The notes beneath the pieces are model-generated. The model made no database searches. It worked only from the letters and a program-made list of their open reading frames with translations, and was not told where the DNA came from. From Streptomyces fradiae (lineage in GTDB: Bacteria; Actinomycetota; Actinomycetes; Streptomycetales; Streptomycetaceae), in NCBI RefSeq assembly GCF_041270065.1, contig NZ_CP065958.1:5518001-5582000 (forward strand): 64,000 nucleotides of DNA, given 5' to 3'. How positions within the stretch are numbered: the stretch's first letter is position 1; each line of letters begins with the position of its first letter. A program made the translations under genes and the position numbers. Positions 37,945 to 46,697 of the stretch are shown in pieces.

Positions 37945-40620
37945 ATGGACCCGATCAACCGGGGACCCGAGGAATACGGTCACGCCGCCGAGGGCGAGGA
38001 CGTGCGCCCCGGCCCCGCCGCACCCGCCCCCGTGTCCACCGCCCCCGCCCGCGTGCGCACCGCCCGGCTGGTCTCCGGCGGCCTCCTGCTCACCGTCAAC
38101 CCGCTCGACGGCAGCGAGATCGAGGTCTGCCCGCCCGCGGATCAACCGCAGGCACCGCGCCGCAGGACCGCGCCGGAGCGCGCCGAGGCCGCCCGCGCCG
38201 CCGCCCCGCCCGTACCGCCGGGCCCCGCGGCGCCCGCCCTGCCGCTGCTCGAACGCGACGAGCAGCGCGACACCCTCGTGCAGCACCTCACCCGGGGCCG
38301 CTCCGCCCGGCTCACCGGCCCGGCCGGCTCCGGCCGCACCCGGCTCCTCGACGCGGTCGCCGCCGAGTGCGGCAAGGTCGCCCCCGACGGCGTCGTCCGG
38401 CTCTCCGGCCACCACCGCACGCCCACCGACCTCCTGTACGAGCTCTTCCACGCCGTCCAGTACGCCCCCGGCTTCCGGCCCGACCGCGAGGAACTCCTCC
38501 TGGAGGTCCGCCGCATCGGCGCCATCGTGGTCGTCGACGACCTGGAGTTCGGCGGCGCCGCGCTCGACGAACTGCTCGCCGCCACCCCCGACTGCGCCTT
38601 CCTCTTCGGCGCCACCCCGGACACAGCCGCGCCCTCGGCCGAGGCCGGCCTCGAAGAGGTCGCCCTGACCGGGCTCGCCCGCGCCGCCGCCGTCGAGCTG
38701 CTTGAGCACGCCACCGGCCGCGCCCTCACCGACGACGAGGTCAACTGGGCCGGCGACCTCTGGTTCGAGTCCGAAGGACTGCCGCTCCGCTTCGTCCAGG
38801 CCGGCGCCCTGCTCCGGCAGCGCGACCGGCTGCGTGTCGGCCCCGCCGAGTTCGATGCCTTCGGCGCCCTGGAGGAGGCCTTCGGCAACCCCGGCGGCAG
38901 CACCGGCAGCACCGCCCAGGCTGCGGCTCCGGCCGCCGCCGGCGACGACCCCGACGTCGAACTCCGCGAGGTGCCCCTGCCCAGCCTCGGCGAGGGCGCC
39001 GCCCCCGCCGTGCTGCTCGCCTCCCGGCTCAGCCGCGCCGCCCAGGACACCCTGCGGCTCGCCGTCGCCCTCGGCGGCGAGGTCCCGCACCAGGCCCACC
39101 TGCCCGCGCTCGTCGGCGACACCCACGCCGACGCCGCCGTCGGCGAACTCATGGCCTGCGGACTGCTCTCCCCGGTCGGCACCCGCTACCGCCTGGCCGC
39201 CGGCGTCCTCACCCAGCTGGTCGCCCAGAACTACGAGCCCGACCCGCTCGGCCGCGCCCATGCCGTCGCCCAGCACTACGCGTGGTGGGCCGGCCACCCC
39301 TCGGTCACCCCCGAGCGCGCCACCGCCGAGGCCGACTCGCTGCTCGCCGCCCTCGCCGCGCTGTCCCCCGGCACCGCCCCCGAACACCCGGCCACCGCCG
39401 TCCTGCTCGCCCGCGCCGCCGCCCCCGCCTTCGCCGCGGGGCTGCACTGGAGCGCCTGGGAGCGGGCCCTGCGGGGCGGCCAGGGCGCCGCCCGCCAGGC
39501 CGGCGAGGTCGCCGAAGAGGCCTGGTTCCACCATGAGTTGGGCGTCCTCGCGCTCTGCCGCGGCAGCCTCCAGCGGGCCCGCGCCGAGCTGGAGGCCTCG
39601 ATCGGCATGCGCGGTGCCCTCGCCGACAAGCGCGGCACCGTCGCCGGCCGCCGCGCCCTCGCCCTGGTCGCCGACCTGACCGGCCAGGCCGCCCCGGTGG
39701 ACGCCGAGCCCGAGCCGGCCTCGTTCGCGAAGACCACGCCCCTGCCCAAGACCGGACCGAAGACCGGACAGCAGGGCGGGCAGCTTGCCGGTCAGCCGGC
39801 CGGGAAGCCTGCCGCCGGGCCGACGGCCCGCACCGCGCCCCTGCCGCGCCGCGAGGGACCCGCCTCGCCGCCGCGCGGCATACCCGCGGCCGCCCCGCTG
39901 CCCGTGAAGCCCGCCTTCCCGGACCTCGCCTCGCCGGCCCCGGCGCGCCCCATGGCCGGCTCCTCGGCCTCCCTGGACGCCTTCGCGTCGTTCACCGACG
40001 AGCCCGCGACCGTCGTCGTCGGCCCGCCCGACGACCGCGAGCCCGCCAAGGGCGGCGGCCTGCGCAAGGGCCTCCTCACCGGGGCCCGCCGCAACCTGGC
40101 CGCCGTCGGCGCGGGCGCCGTACTCGTCGCCGTCCTCGGCACCGTGGTCACCCTCGGCCTCACCTCCGGCGACGCCGACGACCCCGGCACCGGCACGGTC
40201 ACCTCCGACAGCACCCCGACCCAGGACGCCGGCCTCGACGACGGCGGCGGCGACGACACCGAGCCCACCGAGGACGCCACCACCAGCCCCGCCGACCCGG
40301 CGTCCCCGACCGCGACCGGCACGCCGAGCCCGGGCGCGACCGGCACCGCCGGCACCTCGCCGACGCCGACCGGCTCGCCGACGGCGACGGGCAGCCCGAC
40401 GCCGAGCAGGACGGCGACGACGAAGCCGACGAGGACGACCAAGCCGTCGACGACCCCGTCCTCGACCCCGTCGGGCTCGCCGTCGGCCACGAGCAGTGGG
40501 ACGCCGAGCGGCACGCCGTCGACGACGCCGAGCGGCACGACGTCGACTCCGTCCAGCCCCGGCGGGGGAGGCGAAGCAAGCGGCTCCACGTCGGCTACCT
40601 CCGAGCCTCCCACCATCTGA
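37945..40620 (+). CDS. P-loop membrane protein with Thr/Ser/Pro-rich extracellular tail
   Basis: 891 aa. An N-terminal low-complexity segment, then an AAA/NB-ARC-like ATPase: Walker A LTGPAGSGRTRLLDAV (about 131-146) and Walker B AIVVVDDLEFGG. A helical, TPR-like region follows (about 350-570), a Pro/Lys-rich linker, one membrane helix (about 712-735, NLAAVGAGAVLVAVLGTVVTLGL) and a tail of about 150 residues of Thr, Ser, Pro and Gly repeats, outside the cell if the ATPase is cytoplasmic. Function unknown; a regulator or signalling ATPase anchored in the wall is possible. ATG 37945 follows tgggag; the start at 37795 would cross the promoter. Confidence 0.8.
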   Translation: MDPINRGPEEYGHAAEGEDVRPGPAAPAPVSTAPARVRTARLVSGGLLLTVNPLDGSEIEVCPPADQPQAPRRRTAPERAEAARAAAPPVPPGPAAPALPLLERDEQRDTLVQHLTRGRSARLTGPAGSGRTRLLDAVAAECGKVAPDGVVRLSGHHRTPTDLLYELFHAVQYAPGFRPDREELLLEVRRIGAIVVVDDLEFGGAALDELLAATPDCAFLFGATPDTAAPSAEAGLEEVALTGLARAAAVELLEHATGRALTDDEVNWAGDLWFESEGLPLRFVQAGALLRQRDRLRVGPAEFDAFGALEEAFGNPGGSTGSTAQAAAPAAAGDDPDVELREVPLPSLGEGAAPAVLLASRLSRAAQDTLRLAVALGGEVPHQAHLPALVGDTHADAAVGELMACGLLSPVGTRYRLAAGVLTQLVAQNYEPDPLGRAHAVAQHYAWWAGHPSVTPERATAEADSLLAALAALSPGTAPEHPATAVLLARAAAPAFAAGLHWSAWERALRGGQGAARQAGEVAEEAWFHHELGVLALCRGSLQRARAELEASIGMRGALADKRGTVAGRRALALVADLTGQAAPVDAEPEPASFAKTTPLPKTGPKTGQQGGQLAGQPAGKPAAGPTARTAPLPRREGPASPPRGIPAAAPLPVKPAFPDLASPAPARPMAGSSASLDAFASFTDEPATVVVGPPDDREPAKGGGLRKGLLTGARRNLAAVGAGAVLVAVLGTVVTLGLTSGDADDPGTGTVTSDSTPTQDAGLDDGGGDDTEPTEDATTSPADPASPTATGTPSPGATGTAGTSPTPTGSPTATGSPTPSRTATTKPTRTTKPSTTPSSTPSGSPSATSSGTPSGTPSTTPSGTTSTPSSPGGGGEASGSTSATSEPPTI

Positions 40621-40641
40621 CGGCCCGGCGTCCGGTACGCC

Positions 40642-40677
40642 GAGGGCCCGGGCGCGATCACTCGCACCCGGGCCCTC
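40642..40677. terminator. Bidirectional terminator between the P-loop gene and nucS
   Basis: GAGGGCCCGGG (40642-40652) and CCCGGGCCCTC (40667-40677) form an 11-bp perfect stem with a 14-nt loop, between convergent genes. Confidence 0.75.
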
Positions 40678-40704
40678 ACCCGTACAACAGCAACGAATCC
40701 GGCG

Positions 40705-41376
40705 TCAGAAAAGCCGCAGCTTGTCGTCCTCGATGCCCCGCAGCGCGTCGTAGTCGAGCACCACGCAGTCGATGCCGCGGTCGTTCGCGAGCACCCGGGC
40801 CTGCGGCTTGATCTCCTGCGCCGCGAAGATGCCCTTCACCGGCGCCAGGTGCGGGTCGCGGTTGAGCAGCTCCAGATAGCGGGTCAGCTGCTCCACCCCG
40901 TCGATCTCGCCGCGCCGCTTGAGCTCCACCGCGACCGTGCCGCCGTCGGAGTCCCGGCACAGGATGTCCACCGGGCCGATCGCCGTCGGGTACTCGCGGC
41001 GGATCAGGGTCCAGCCCTCGCCCAGGGTCTCGATGCGGTCGGCGAGCAGCTCCTGGAGGTGCGCCTCCACGCCGTCCTTGATCAGACCCGGGTCGACGCC
41101 CAGCTCGTGCGAGGAGTCGTGGAGGATCTCCTCCATCGTGATGATCAGTTTCTCGCCCGCTTTGTTGATCACGGTCCAGACGCCCTCCTCGCCGTCGACA
41201 CCCTCCTTGAGGGTGCACGGCGGGGACATCCAGTTGAGCGGTTTGTACGCCCGGTCGTCCGCGTGGATCGAGACGCTGCCGTCTGCCTTGACGAGGATCA
41301 GACGGGGAGCGGAGGGCAGGTGGGCCGTGAGCCGGCCCGCGTAGTCCACGGAACAGCGGGCAATGACGAGACGCAT
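40705..41376 (-). CDS. nucS: Mismatch-specific endonuclease NucS/EndoMS
   Basis: 223 aa. Cuts both strands at mismatches and replaces MutS/MutL repair in most actinobacteria. The C-terminal nuclease domain has Asp137 (GPVDILCRD) and Glu151-Leu-Lys153 (VAVELKRRG) of the PD-(D/E)xK centre, with [19 protein letters not shown] beyond it. The C-terminus KLRLF resembles a sliding-clamp-binding tail. ATG (41374-41376 complement) gives the family start [16 protein letters not shown]; the longer frame adds Arg/Pro sequence and is rejected. Confidence 0.95.
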   Translation of the reverse strand: MRLVIARCSVDYAGRLTAHLPSAPRLILVKADGSVSIHADDRAYKPLNWMSPPCTLKEGVDGEEGVWTVINKAGEKLIITMEEILHDSSHELGVDPGLIKDGVEAHLQELLADRIETLGEGWTLIRREYPTAIGPVDILCRDSDGGTVAVELKRRGEIDGVEQLTRYLELLNRDPHLAPVKGIFAAQEIKPQARVLANDRGIDCVVLDYDALRGIEDDKLRLF

Positions 41377-41615
41377 GGTCCGCAACGCTACAAGACGGAC
41401 GAGCCTCCACGCGATTCGGGCGCCGGGCGGGCGCCGGGCGTCCGCCGGTGTCCGCCCGGCGCCCGCGGCGCGTGCGCCCAACCACCGTCACTTATTGGCC
41501 GGTTGTGCGCCCATTCTCCTGGTGCGGGCAGGACCCGGCGCTTAACGTGGAGGACAGGAGGTCGTCGTCCGTGCACGCTGCGTGCGCGACGACTGCCACC
41601 CGTCCCTGCCCGCAA

Positions 41616-41634
41616 GACCCCGCCCGCCGGGGTC
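41616..41634 (+). promoter_or_regulatory. Hairpin abutting the ribosome binding site of the SCO5389-family gene
   Basis: GACCCCG (41616-41622) and CGGGGTC (41628-41634) form a 7-bp stem two bases before gagaggaga. It could influence translation or mRNA stability. The divergent gap 41377-41649 shows nothing else certain. Confidence 0.4.
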
Positions 41635-41649
41635 GCGAGAGGAGAACCC

Positions 41650-42042
41650 ATGTCGCTCGACGTCTCACCGGACCTGTTGGAACAGGCCGAGCGAGGCGAG
41701 GTCGACGAAGCCGCCTTCGTCGACTGCGTCCGGACCTCCCTGCCCTTCGCATGGGAGATGATCAGTTCTCTGGTGGCCCAGCTGAAGGTCGACGGCGGAG
41801 ACTTCGCCGACAACCAGACGCCGCCGCCGGACGAGCAGGCACGTGGTCAGCTGCTGCGCGCTCTCGCGAGCGACGCCATCCGTGGTGCGCTGCAGCGGCA
41901 CTTCGGGGTACGCCTCGCTTTCCAGAACTGCCACCGGGTGGCGGTCTTCCCGCTGGACCCGTCGGTCGACGAGCGGCTCGCCCGCTTCACGTCCGTGCGG
42001 GCGCAGCTCCTCAACCAGTCGCCGGAACTGCGCGACTGCTGA
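41650..42042 (+). CDS. SCO5389 family protein, function unknown
   Basis: 130 aa, soluble and acidic. Begins MSLDVSPDLLEQAERGEVDEAAFVDCVRTSLPFAWEMI region and ends LLNQSPELRDC; two internal Cys and a C-terminal Cys. Conserved in Streptomyces beside nucS as I recall; no domain recognised. Strong ribosome binding site gagaggaga six bases before the ATG suggests high expression. Confidence 0.85.
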   Translation: MSLDVSPDLLEQAERGEVDEAAFVDCVRTSLPFAWEMISSLVAQLKVDGGDFADNQTPPPDEQARGQLLRALASDAIRGALQRHFGVRLAFQNCHRVAVFPLDPSVDERLARFTSVRAQLLNQSPELRDC

Positions 42043-42148
42043 CAGGCCTGGTGCCGCCGCTCCGCGTCGCGGGAGAGCTTCACTGATCGCGGACGCGGCG
42101 GCACGGTCGTCCCCCCCGGACCCCCGGAGAGTCACCTCACCACCCATG

Positions 42149-43183
42149 TCAGACGAGCAGCGGAAGCACCTCGGAGCCCAGGCGCCGCAGGTTCTCCTCC
42201 GTGCCGGCCAGATCGCCGGAACCCTCCGCGAGCAGCGCGAAGCGGGTGATGCCCGTGCGCTCCGCGGTCGCCGCGAGCCGGTCCGCCGCGAGCCGGGGGG
42301 TGCCCACCGGGTGAAGCCCGCACAGCAGCTCGGTGTACGCCACGGGGTCCCGCATCGATCGAAACCTGCCGTCCACCGTGACATGAGCGTCGAGACCCTG
42401 TTTCAGCCAGCCCGGCATCGCCTTCACCAAGGCCTCCGACGCCTCCGCCGTACGGTCCGCCAGCTGGACCACGCCCGCCGAGACATGGCCGGCGCCGATC
42501 TCCGCGATCTCGTCCGGGGTGCGCCCGGCCTCCCGCGCGGCCCGCTCCCAGCAGGCCACCATCTCGGCCTTCTCCGCGTCGCCGCAGTGCATGCCGAGCA
42601 GCATCGGAAGGCCGCGCTCGGCCGCGAGCCTCACGCTGTTCCGCGAGGTGCAGGCGACCACCACCTCGGGGGCGGCCGGCCCGCCGATCAGCTCGCCGGG
42701 GCGCGGCACGACCGCCACCTCGCGGAAGGAGAACCGCTCTCCCCGGGCGCCCACGCGCGGCTCGGTCAGCCAGCGCAGCAGCAGGTCGAGGGAGTCGGGG
42801 AACCCTTGTTCGTACGCGGGCAGTCCCGCGCCGAACACCTCCAGGTCGATCCACGGGCCGCCGCGGCCCACCCCGAGGGTGAACCGGCCCCCGGAGGTCA
42901 CGTGCAGCATCGCGGCCTGCTCGCCGAGCGCCACCGGGTGGACGGTCGGCAGCACGCTGACCGCCGTGCCCACCCGGAGCCGGCGGGTCCGGCCGAGCAG
43001 CAGGGCGGCCAGGGTGATCGCCGAGGGACACACCCCGTACGGCACGAAGTGGTGCTCGGCCAGCCAGACCGAGTCCAGGCCCGCCTCCTCGGCGACCTCC
43101 GCCGTCCGCACCGCCCGGTGCAGTGCCTCACCCTGGCCCTGCCCCGGAAACTGGGCGGCCAGCACGAACGTACCCACGCGCAT
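42149..43183 (-). CDS. LLM-class flavin-dependent (probably F420-dependent) oxidoreductase
   Basis: 344 aa. Luciferase-like barrel: VGTFVLAAQFPGQ start, AEEAGLDSVWLAEHHFVPYG, TRRLRVGTAVSVLPTVHPVALGEQAAML and GGRFTLGVGRGG are the classic segments that bind FMN or F420. Substrate unknown. ATG (43181-43183 complement) follows GAGGAGG. Stands alone; the neighbours give no pathway. Confidence 0.9.
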   Translation of the reverse strand: MRVGTFVLAAQFPGQGQGEALHRAVRTAEVAEEAGLDSVWLAEHHFVPYGVCPSAITLAALLLGRTRRLRVGTAVSVLPTVHPVALGEQAAMLHVTSGGRFTLGVGRGGPWIDLEVFGAGLPAYEQGFPDSLDLLLRWLTEPRVGARGERFSFREVAVVPRPGELIGGPAAPEVVVACTSRNSVRLAAERGLPMLLGMHCGDAEKAEMVACWERAAREAGRTPDEIAEIGAGHVSAGVVQLADRTAEASEALVKAMPGWLKQGLDAHVTVDGRFRSMRDPVAYTELLCGLHPVGTPRLAADRLAATAERTGITRFALLAEGSGDLAGTEENLRRLGSEVLPLLV

Positions 43184-43406
43184 CGCTTCTGCCTCCTCGC
43201 GGCCCGGCGCGGTCTCCCTCGCGGACTTCGCCCGCGCGTCCCCTCGTACTGGCAACAACGTCTGACACGTGCCAAAGGCAACGGCCCCGCGGGAAGTTCT
43301 TGCGATTTTCCGTTGATCCGCCCCCGGCCCCGTGCCGGGACACCCCGTCGCGGCCCGTACGCTGGACGGAACCGTCCGTGTCCCCGAGCCCGAGCGAGGT
43401 GCCGAA

Positions 43407-43733
43407 GTGTCCCCGCGGAACAACCGCCCCCGAGGCGGCGCGAAGCCCGACCGGCAGAGCGAGCAGGGCGACCGGTACGGCGGTGTGCAGAGCACCGAGA
43501 CCTGGCAGGGCGAGGAGTGGTGCGTCCGGCACGTCGCCGGCGCCAGCGCGCCGGGCAAGCGCTACCGCTGCCCCGGCTGCGATCAGGAGATCCCCCCGGG
43601 CGCCCCGCACCTGGTGGCCTGGCCCGAGTACGGCGGCGTCGACGACCGCCGGCACTGGCACAAGGCCTGCTGGAACGCGAAGGACCGCCGCACCACCCGG
43701 GTGCAGCGGTCCCGAAACGCGCCGCGCTACTGA
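43407..43733 (+). CDS. Small zinc-ribbon protein
   Basis: 108 aa. Basic N-terminal half (PRNNRPRGGAKPDRQSEQ), then RYRCPGCDQEIPPGAPHLV and HWHKACWNAK, which together give Cys-X2-Cys and His-X3-Cys, a plausible zinc site like a degenerate HNH finger without clear nuclease residues. Function unknown. GTG 43407 has gcgagg eight bases upstream. Confidence 0.75.
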   Translation: MSPRNNRPRGGAKPDRQSEQGDRYGGVQSTETWQGEEWCVRHVAGASAPGKRYRCPGCDQEIPPGAPHLVAWPEYGGVDDRRHWHKACWNAKDRRTTRVQRSRNAPRY

Positions 43734-43754
43734 GCGCTCGGTCCTGAGCGGCGG

Positions 43755-44597
43755 TCAGACGTCCCGGCTGTTGAGCAGCGCGAACGCGCCGCCGAGCACG
43801 GCCGCCGTGAGAGCGAAGAGGATGAGCACCGGCTCCCAGCCGGCCGGACCCTTCCCGTCGAACGGCGCGGTCTCGCTGTAGAGCGCGATCATCTGCGAGG
43901 GCAGCGCGTACGTGAGCAGCGCCGCCTGCAGCGAGCGCAGCGCCTCCGAGAACATGAACATCGCCGCCACCAGCGGGAGCAGCAGCAGACCGATCATCAC
44001 GGTGATGGCGCCCGCCGAGTGCCGCACGATCGCGCCGATGCCCATCCCGAGCAGGCCGAGCAGCGACAGGAAGAGCCCCACGCCGACGGTGGCCCGCAGC
44101 CACTCGCCGGCGGTCGGCGTGGCCGCGTCGACCATCGACACCTGGGCCGCCCCGACCACGCCGGCGAGCACCGTGACGAGCGTGAAGACCAGGACGAAGA
44201 AGACGATCGCCTTCGCCGCGAGCACCCGGCCGCGGCTCGGGCAGGCGGTCAGCGTGGTGCGGATCATGCCGGTGCCGTACTCGGAGCTGATGGTCAGCAC
44301 GCCGAGGGTGATCACACAGATCGAGGCCGGCAGGACGCCGAAGAAGCCGAGCCCGAGCGCGGGCTCCTCCGAGTACTCGGACATCGAGGCGGCGGCGACC
44401 GCGCCGACCGCGAGCCCGATGCCGAGCATCAGCAGCGCCATGACCCCCAGCGTCCACATCGTGGAGCGCACCGAGCGGATCTTGGTCCACTCCGAGGCGA
44501 GCGCGTCGCCGAGGTGCGCCCGGCGGACCGGGATGGGGGAGGTGTACGCGTACGGGGCGGGCGCCGGCCCGTTCATCGGCTGCGTCGGGCTGCTCAT
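43755..44597 (-). CDS. ABC transporter permease (copy 1)
   Basis: 280 aa. Cytoplasmic N-terminus of about 35 residues (Pro/Tyr-rich), WTKIRSVRSTMWTL start of the first helix, six membrane helices with large loops, ISSEYGTGMIRTTLTACPSR in the first loop (ABC-2/NatB-like). The start overlaps the ATPase stop (ATGA). Paralogue of the permease at 45915-46694. Confidence 0.9.
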   Translation of the reverse strand: MSSPTQPMNGPAPAPYAYTSPIPVRRAHLGDALASEWTKIRSVRSTMWTLGVMALLMLGIGLAVGAVAAASMSEYSEEPALGLGFFGVLPASICVITLGVLTISSEYGTGMIRTTLTACPSRGRVLAAKAIVFFVLVFTLVTVLAGVVGAAQVSMVDAATPTAGEWLRATVGVGLFLSLLGLLGMGIGAIVRHSAGAITVMIGLLLLPLVAAMFMFSEALRSLQAALLTYALPSQMIALYSETAPFDGKGPAGWEPVLILFALTAAVLGGAFALLNSRDV

Positions 44598-45700
44598 CGG
44601 GCGTCCTCGGGGTTCTGGCCCGGCTGCTGCGGGTCCTGCGGGGCGGTGGCGTACGGGTTCTGTCCGGGCGGCGGCGGGGCGTACCAGCCCTGCTGCGGCA
44701 CCTCGGGGATCACGTACTGCGCCTGCGGGTCCTGCGGCAGCTGGTGCGGCGGCACCGGCGCCTGGAGGTGCGCGAGCCGGTCGTCGGTGGAGCGGTAGTC
44801 CACGGCGCCCTGCGTCATCCGCATGTACGCCTCCTCCAGCGAGGCCTGGTGCGGGGAGAGCTCCCACAGCCGGACGTCCGCCCCGTGCGCCAGGTCGCTG
44901 ATCCGGGGCAGCGGGAGGCCGGTCACCCGCAGCGCGCCGTCCGGCTCCGAGAGCACCCGGCCGCCGGCCTCGGTGAGCACCGCGGTCAGCTTCTCGCGCT
45001 GCTGCGGCTCGGTCTGCGGGGTGCGCACCCGGGCGAAGTCGGCCGAGTTCGCCGAGATGAAGTCCTTGACGCTCATGTCCGCGAGCAGCTGGCCGCGGCC
45101 GATCACGATCAGATGGTCGGCGGTGAGCGCCATCTCGCTCATGAGGTGGCTGGAGACGAAGACGGTGCGGCCCTCGGCGGCCAGCTTCTTCATCAGGTTG
45201 CGCACCCAGAGGATGCCCTCGGGGTCCAGACCGTTGACCGGCTCGTCGAAGAGCAGCACCTGCGGGTCGCCGAGCAGCGCCGCCGCGATGCCGAGCCGCT
45301 GCCCCATGCCGAGCGAGAAGCCCTTGGAGCGGCGCCGGGCGACATCCTGCAGGCCGACCACGCCGAGCACCTCGTCGACCCGCTGGGCCGGGATGCCGGC
45401 CAGCTGGGCGAGCGACAGGAGGTGGTTGCGGGCGCTGCGGCCGCCGTGCACGGCCTTCGCGTCGAGCAGCGCGCCGACCTGCCGGGGCGCGTTCGGCAGC
45501 TGCCGGAAGGGGTGCCCGCCGATCGTCACATGGCCGGAGGTCGGCATGTCCAGGCCGAGGATCATCCGCATGGTCGTCGACTTGCCCGAGCCGTTGGGGC
45601 CCAGGAAGCCCGTGACATGGCCGGGTCTCACCTGGAAGGAAAGGTTGTACACGGCCGTCTTCGCGCCGTAGCGCTTGGTCAGGCCGACTGCCTCGATCAT
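44594..45700 (-). CDS. ABC transporter ATP-binding protein (copy 1)
   Basis: 368 aa. Walker A GPNGSGKSTT, signature region FSLGMGQRLGIAAALL, Walker B LLFDEPVNGLDPEG, switch His in SSHLMSEMALTADHL. A C-terminal tail of about 60 residues is rich in Pro, Gln, Tyr and Gly (APPPPGQNPYATAPQDP), absent from copy 2. Operon with the permease downstream. A four-copy 11-bp repeat array lies 150-190 bp upstream. Confidence 0.92.
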   Translation of the reverse strand: MIEAVGLTKRYGAKTAVYNLSFQVRPGHVTGFLGPNGSGKSTTMRMILGLDMPTSGHVTIGGHPFRQLPNAPRQVGALLDAKAVHGGRSARNHLLSLAQLAGIPAQRVDEVLGVVGLQDVARRRSKGFSLGMGQRLGIAAALLGDPQVLLFDEPVNGLDPEGILWVRNLMKKLAAEGRTVFVSSHLMSEMALTADHLIVIGRGQLLADMSVKDFISANSADFARVRTPQTEPQQREKLTAVLTEAGGRVLSEPDGALRVTGLPLPRISDLAHGADVRLWELSPHQASLEEAYMRMTQGAVDYRSTDDRLAHLQAPVPPHQLPQDPQAQYVIPEVPQQGWYAPPPPGQNPYATAPQDPQQPGQNPEDAR

Positions 45701-45849
45701 TCTCCAGCCCCATCGACAGGTCAGGTCGTGTCCTCGTCGGGGCGTCGTGGCCGGTGGCCGTGGCCCCCCGTATGAGCGAAGAGCTTATCCAGCCGTTTAC
45801 GGTTCCGACGAAGCGGAATCGAGACCTGGGGGAAGAACCAGGGACGCAT

Positions 45850-45893
45850 CAGGGTCGGATCAGGTCCGGTGCAGGTCCGGTGCAGGTCCGGTT
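45850..45893 (-). repeat. Four 11-bp direct repeats upstream of ABC copy 1
   Basis: CAGGGTCGGAT (45850-45860), CAGGTCCGGTG (45861-45871), CAGGTCCGGTG (45872-45882) and CAGGTCCGGTT (45883-45893). The 11-bp period equals one helical turn, as in binding sites of SARP-type and PhoP-type regulators, although the sequence is not the known PHO box. Confidence 0.8.
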
Positions 45894-45914
45894 CAGGGAG
45901 AATTCCGGGTCCCG

Positions 45915-46694
45915 TCAGGCGTCCCGCTTCTTCAGCACCAGATAGCCGCCCAGCAGCGCCGCCACCACCCACAGCACCATGATCCCGAGCCCGCCCCAGG
46001 GCCCGTACGGCGCCTTCTCCGAGCCCATCGCGTCCGGCACCACCTGCATGATCTTGGAGCCGGCCTGGTCCGGGAAGTAGCGGGCGACCTCCTTCGCCTT
46101 CGGCACCGCCGACAGGATCTGCGAGATCAGGAAGAAGAAGGGCACCAGGATGCCGAGCGACAGCATCGAGGAGCGCAGCATCGTGGCCACGCCCATCGAG
46201 AACAGCGCGATCAGGGCCATGTAGAGGCCGGCGCCGACCACCGCCCGCAGTACGTTGTCCGCGCCGAGCGTGGTGCGGTGGTCGCCGAGCAGCGCCTGCC
46301 CGAGGAAGAAGGACAGGAAGCTGGTCACCAGCCCGACGACCAGCGCGAGCACGCCGGCCACCGCGATCTTCGAGAAGAGGAAGGTGGCCCGCTGCGGGAC
46401 GGCGGCGAGCGAGGTGCGGATCATGCCCGAGGAGTACTCGGTGCCCACCACGAGCACTCCGAAGACCACCATCGCCAGCTGGCCGAGCACCATCCCGGAG
46501 AAGCTCACGAAGGTCGGGTCGAAGGTGGCCTGCTCCAGCTCGGACAGGTCGTCGAAGGTCGACTTGAGCAGCGCGGACAGCGCCGCGCTCATCGCCACCG
46601 TCACCGCCAGCGCGCTGGCCAGCGTCCACACCGTCGACGAGACCGTCCGGATCTTGGTCCACTCCGACTGCAGGACCGCGGATACCGCTGCCAT
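45915..46694 (-). CDS. ABC transporter permease (copy 2)
   Basis: 259 aa, six membrane helices. LQSEWTKIRTVSSTVWTL and VGTEYSSGMIRTSLAAVPQR match copy 1 in position and sequence, showing tandem duplication of the transporter. Ends GGYLVLKKRDA. It begins 3 bp after the ATPase stop. Confidence 0.9.
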   Translation of the reverse strand: MAAVSAVLQSEWTKIRTVSSTVWTLASALAVTVAMSAALSALLKSTFDDLSELEQATFDPTFVSFSGMVLGQLAMVVFGVLVVGTEYSSGMIRTSLAAVPQRATFLFSKIAVAGVLALVVGLVTSFLSFFLGQALLGDHRTTLGADNVLRAVVGAGLYMALIALFSMGVATMLRSSMLSLGILVPFFFLISQILSAVPKAKEVARYFPDQAGSKIMQVVPDAMGSEKAPYGPWGGLGIMVLWVVAALLGGYLVLKKRDA

Positions 46695-46697
46695 CGA

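Noticed and set aside
45850..45893. A PHO box (PhoP direct-repeat site)
   Set aside because: The 11-bp period fits, but the units lack the GTTCACC core in either orientation.
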